A stretch of DNA of 36,189 bases from Candidatus Doudnabacteria bacterium CG10_big_fil_rev_8_21_14_0_10_41_10 (lineage in GTDB: Bacteria > Patescibacteriota > Doudnabacteria > UBA920 > 2-01-FULL-50-11): positions 1 through 36,189 of the forward strand of contig PFAJ01000042.1 in assembly GCA_002773695.1 (NCBI GenBank), written 5' to 3'. This document shows positions 36,101-36,189 of this stretch, in pieces; position 1 is the first letter of the stretch; every line of letters begins with the position of its first letter. Made by a program: the position numbers and the translations under genes. The notes beneath the pieces were generated by a model. It was given only the letters and a program-made list of their open reading frames with translations. It ran no database searches and was not told where the DNA came from.

Positions 36101-36189
36101 TACGGCCGTGACCGATTCCACGCCGGAGTTTTCCGCGATCTACAACGATCTGGATAATGGAGATATTGCGACCGACTACCAGCTTCAAG
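30168..36189 (+). CDS. giant secreted SpvB/TcdB-like protein with FG-GAP repeats, RHS/YD repeats and CPR surface modules; incomplete at the window end
   Basis: Continuous frame 30168-36188 without stop (2007 codons). Signal peptide MKIKDFERPAAGLTVFSMLLSLFIPVSVVYAQ; SpvB-like FSGSLDYKVPIVVPPGRNGLQPNLNLSYSS…YFGQGWSIDIP; five or more DxNGDGLxD FG-GAP-like units; TcdB-like DGFGNSSTVTYSYEDG…FAGFGTVMKTDPDGN; YD repeats. Absent from the supplied ORF track. Confidence 0.9.
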   Translation, partial: MKIKDFERPAAGLTVFSMLLSLFIPVSVVYAQELPTGIDTVVDSPAPATAPIIDSIDTTPDVSQDIFLNESLPQADTSIPESTIPNPSGISEDSSLLPAVDPLPEEEAIDPPSALLSSEEGDVPNSARMLHRKSAMPEINEFSGSLDYKVPIVVPPGRNGLQPNLNLSYSSNDFNKSSYFGQGWSIDIPYIQRVNRIGVDKLYSTTTTNYFESSMSGELAYSSSTDTYKSKVEDGSFFDYDFSSDLWTVRDKQGITYTFGSATSTRQDNASSTDQIFKWMLDEARDTNDNYIKYTYYKENGQIYPDQITYTGHDTTDGIFTVNFLRESGNYAATTTSAGFPVKTKQRIDEIQAKIDGSWVRKYELTYDYLDNASTTAISAIQETGRDEITGNSVTLPQNFYSYSTSTKSWTEQTTDWEFPSTLTFTDMNGKDTGIRVEDFNGDGLADIFMSFYDYSISTLYNYAYINNGSGWTEDEDWEIPLAFANSYQDETGVRIGDVNGDNLPDLVKVLAGTGGASTTQEVYINNGSGWTDETDTWIPETLDNFNIGVTNGKNAGGQILDINGDGLADFVSATWFGSGDLRTKVYLNNGSGWTEDDSWGFDNDFIIYNYVSGHDQGFRFADINGDGLVDGLQSYYEYSVNNQKVYINNGSGWDETSNWTIPSAITFTNGEGLDRGGRVADLNGDGLADLFYVNRDDTYGATTKYVFINNGDNGWTDETDTWTFPSLAFSSFTGLDIGTRAVDFNGDAVVDILVGYDEPTGPNDQRTFLHDGEKTDLVSQITHNTGGITGVGYKAAQQYMNGSTLLNPDLPFVVNTVDTITTSDGFGNSSTVTYSYEDGDYYYSDALDRKFAGFGTVMKTDPDGNITNTYFHQGNSSNSSQGEYSDHVSKIGKVYRTEVYDDSSDLYSKTINKWDRYDLGDDAYFVKLAQSVESAYNGDERHKDKAESYTYDNDTGNLTEKIEWGEVIGSDNGTFSDTGADKFTTDFSYAASTTLHIIGLPSQETREDQNANKVKETKYYYDDLSSGNVSKGNLTKQEDWKSSTNYIDVERTYNSYGLVTQEKDPRDKTTDFVYEGNNLYVATSTNAESLVTEYYYDLSSGKVSTTTDSNINSFATTYDGLDRILTQKQPNVTTTSTMETVVSYTYTDTSGAVVVQKIENLDASTSVDTYMYFDGLGRLIQTRKEAESSYSVTDVAYNELGQTASESLPYFSSGSSRTTATTSPNLMVSYEYDPLLRVTSIQNAISFTTNTYADWQVTVNDMNDHDKTLYKDAFGNLIQVDEVNATSTYSTLYEYDGNNNLTKITDALGNIRNFTYDGLSRRLTAQDLHASGDGTYGTWTYTYDDSGNMIEIVDPKSQTITFTYDDINRVLTEDYTGQGGTEVTYTYDDCTQGKSRLCSAVATNATTTYAYNPLGQLTGETKTIDSTYYDTGYTYDRLGNIVTVTYPDENEVKYEYNSAGLLEAVSQKETGEESYSYILEAIDYHPSGKITYLDFGNGTETTYTYDQDQLYRLTRKLTTNPGAEMMMGAGFGSGLGLSESQSLTAAKDVNQINLIDLTESVLQEEYNFSAVISSDYDLEKAVFVKNQGEIRIEVGDSTEGKFIPQLRLSRWDGEVSLKVTPASDAMTGQGLLSLDGKTIKFLNAQEEYRFYSIDPDVSHEGGAYEFEAVFDEKPESNTVAFDIESRNLSFFYQPPLNEEQELKGLNCTEIECTDESGEVVLARPENVVGSYAVYHSEKSGDLSKRGGNNYRSGKAFHIYRPKITDASGAWTWGELNINEKSGTLTVTVSQVFLDNAEYPIIVDPTFGYTTAGGSTRSLADNYMYLKTGTPASSGDVDSVSIYARESSGSSNFKGVIVNDASGPNAIVTNGVGAATGFSSQGWHTSTYSTRPSITGSTTYYPSAVVLENFIAYLYYDSSSSGDGYDDNSNSYASPTNPSDAYTLSSRFSIYATYTEGGGGNNAPSEPTDILTEGQTNPTAVTDSTPEFSAIYNDLDNGDIATDYQLQ

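Noticed and set aside
1-36189. CRISPR array
   Set aside because: No regularly spaced identical repeats seen; repeated motifs are dispersed palindromes.

Overview
The window looks like a Patescibacteria/CPR-type chromosome segment. Reading from the left: (1) an S10-spc ribosomal protein operon (rpsJ to secY, about 0.2-11.8 kb) with no L30 gene between S5 and L15, and lineage-style charged tails on several r-proteins. (2) A housekeeping/accessory stretch with DedA, a disrupted GNAT, CYTH, a frameshifted MTH1-like NUDIX, an HD hydrolase, membrane proteins, a tRNA-dihydrouridine synthase, a MEMO/AmmeMemoRadiSam-B-like protein with a CapA-like tail, a CPR surface protein, MscS and a membrane pyrophosphatase. 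(3) A repeat-rich accessory region with a GC-rich orphan ORF between two diverged direct repeats, an HExxH protein, tRNA-Gln and a truncated serine recombinase. (4) A giant secreted SpvB/TcdB-like FG-GAP + RHS/YD-repeat protein, open from 30168 to the window end (at least 2007 codons). It is missing from the supplied ORF track, probably because its stop codon lies beyond the window. The most novel-looking non-coding signals are two standalone transcription units with no convincing ORF. Each has a TTGACA-17 nt-(-10) promoter, strong internal secondary structure and an intrinsic terminator: about 11912-12130 (+) and 22793-22960 (-). Several families of intergenic palindromic repeats, some nested, are also present. 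Everything was read by eye; no homology or folding software was run.
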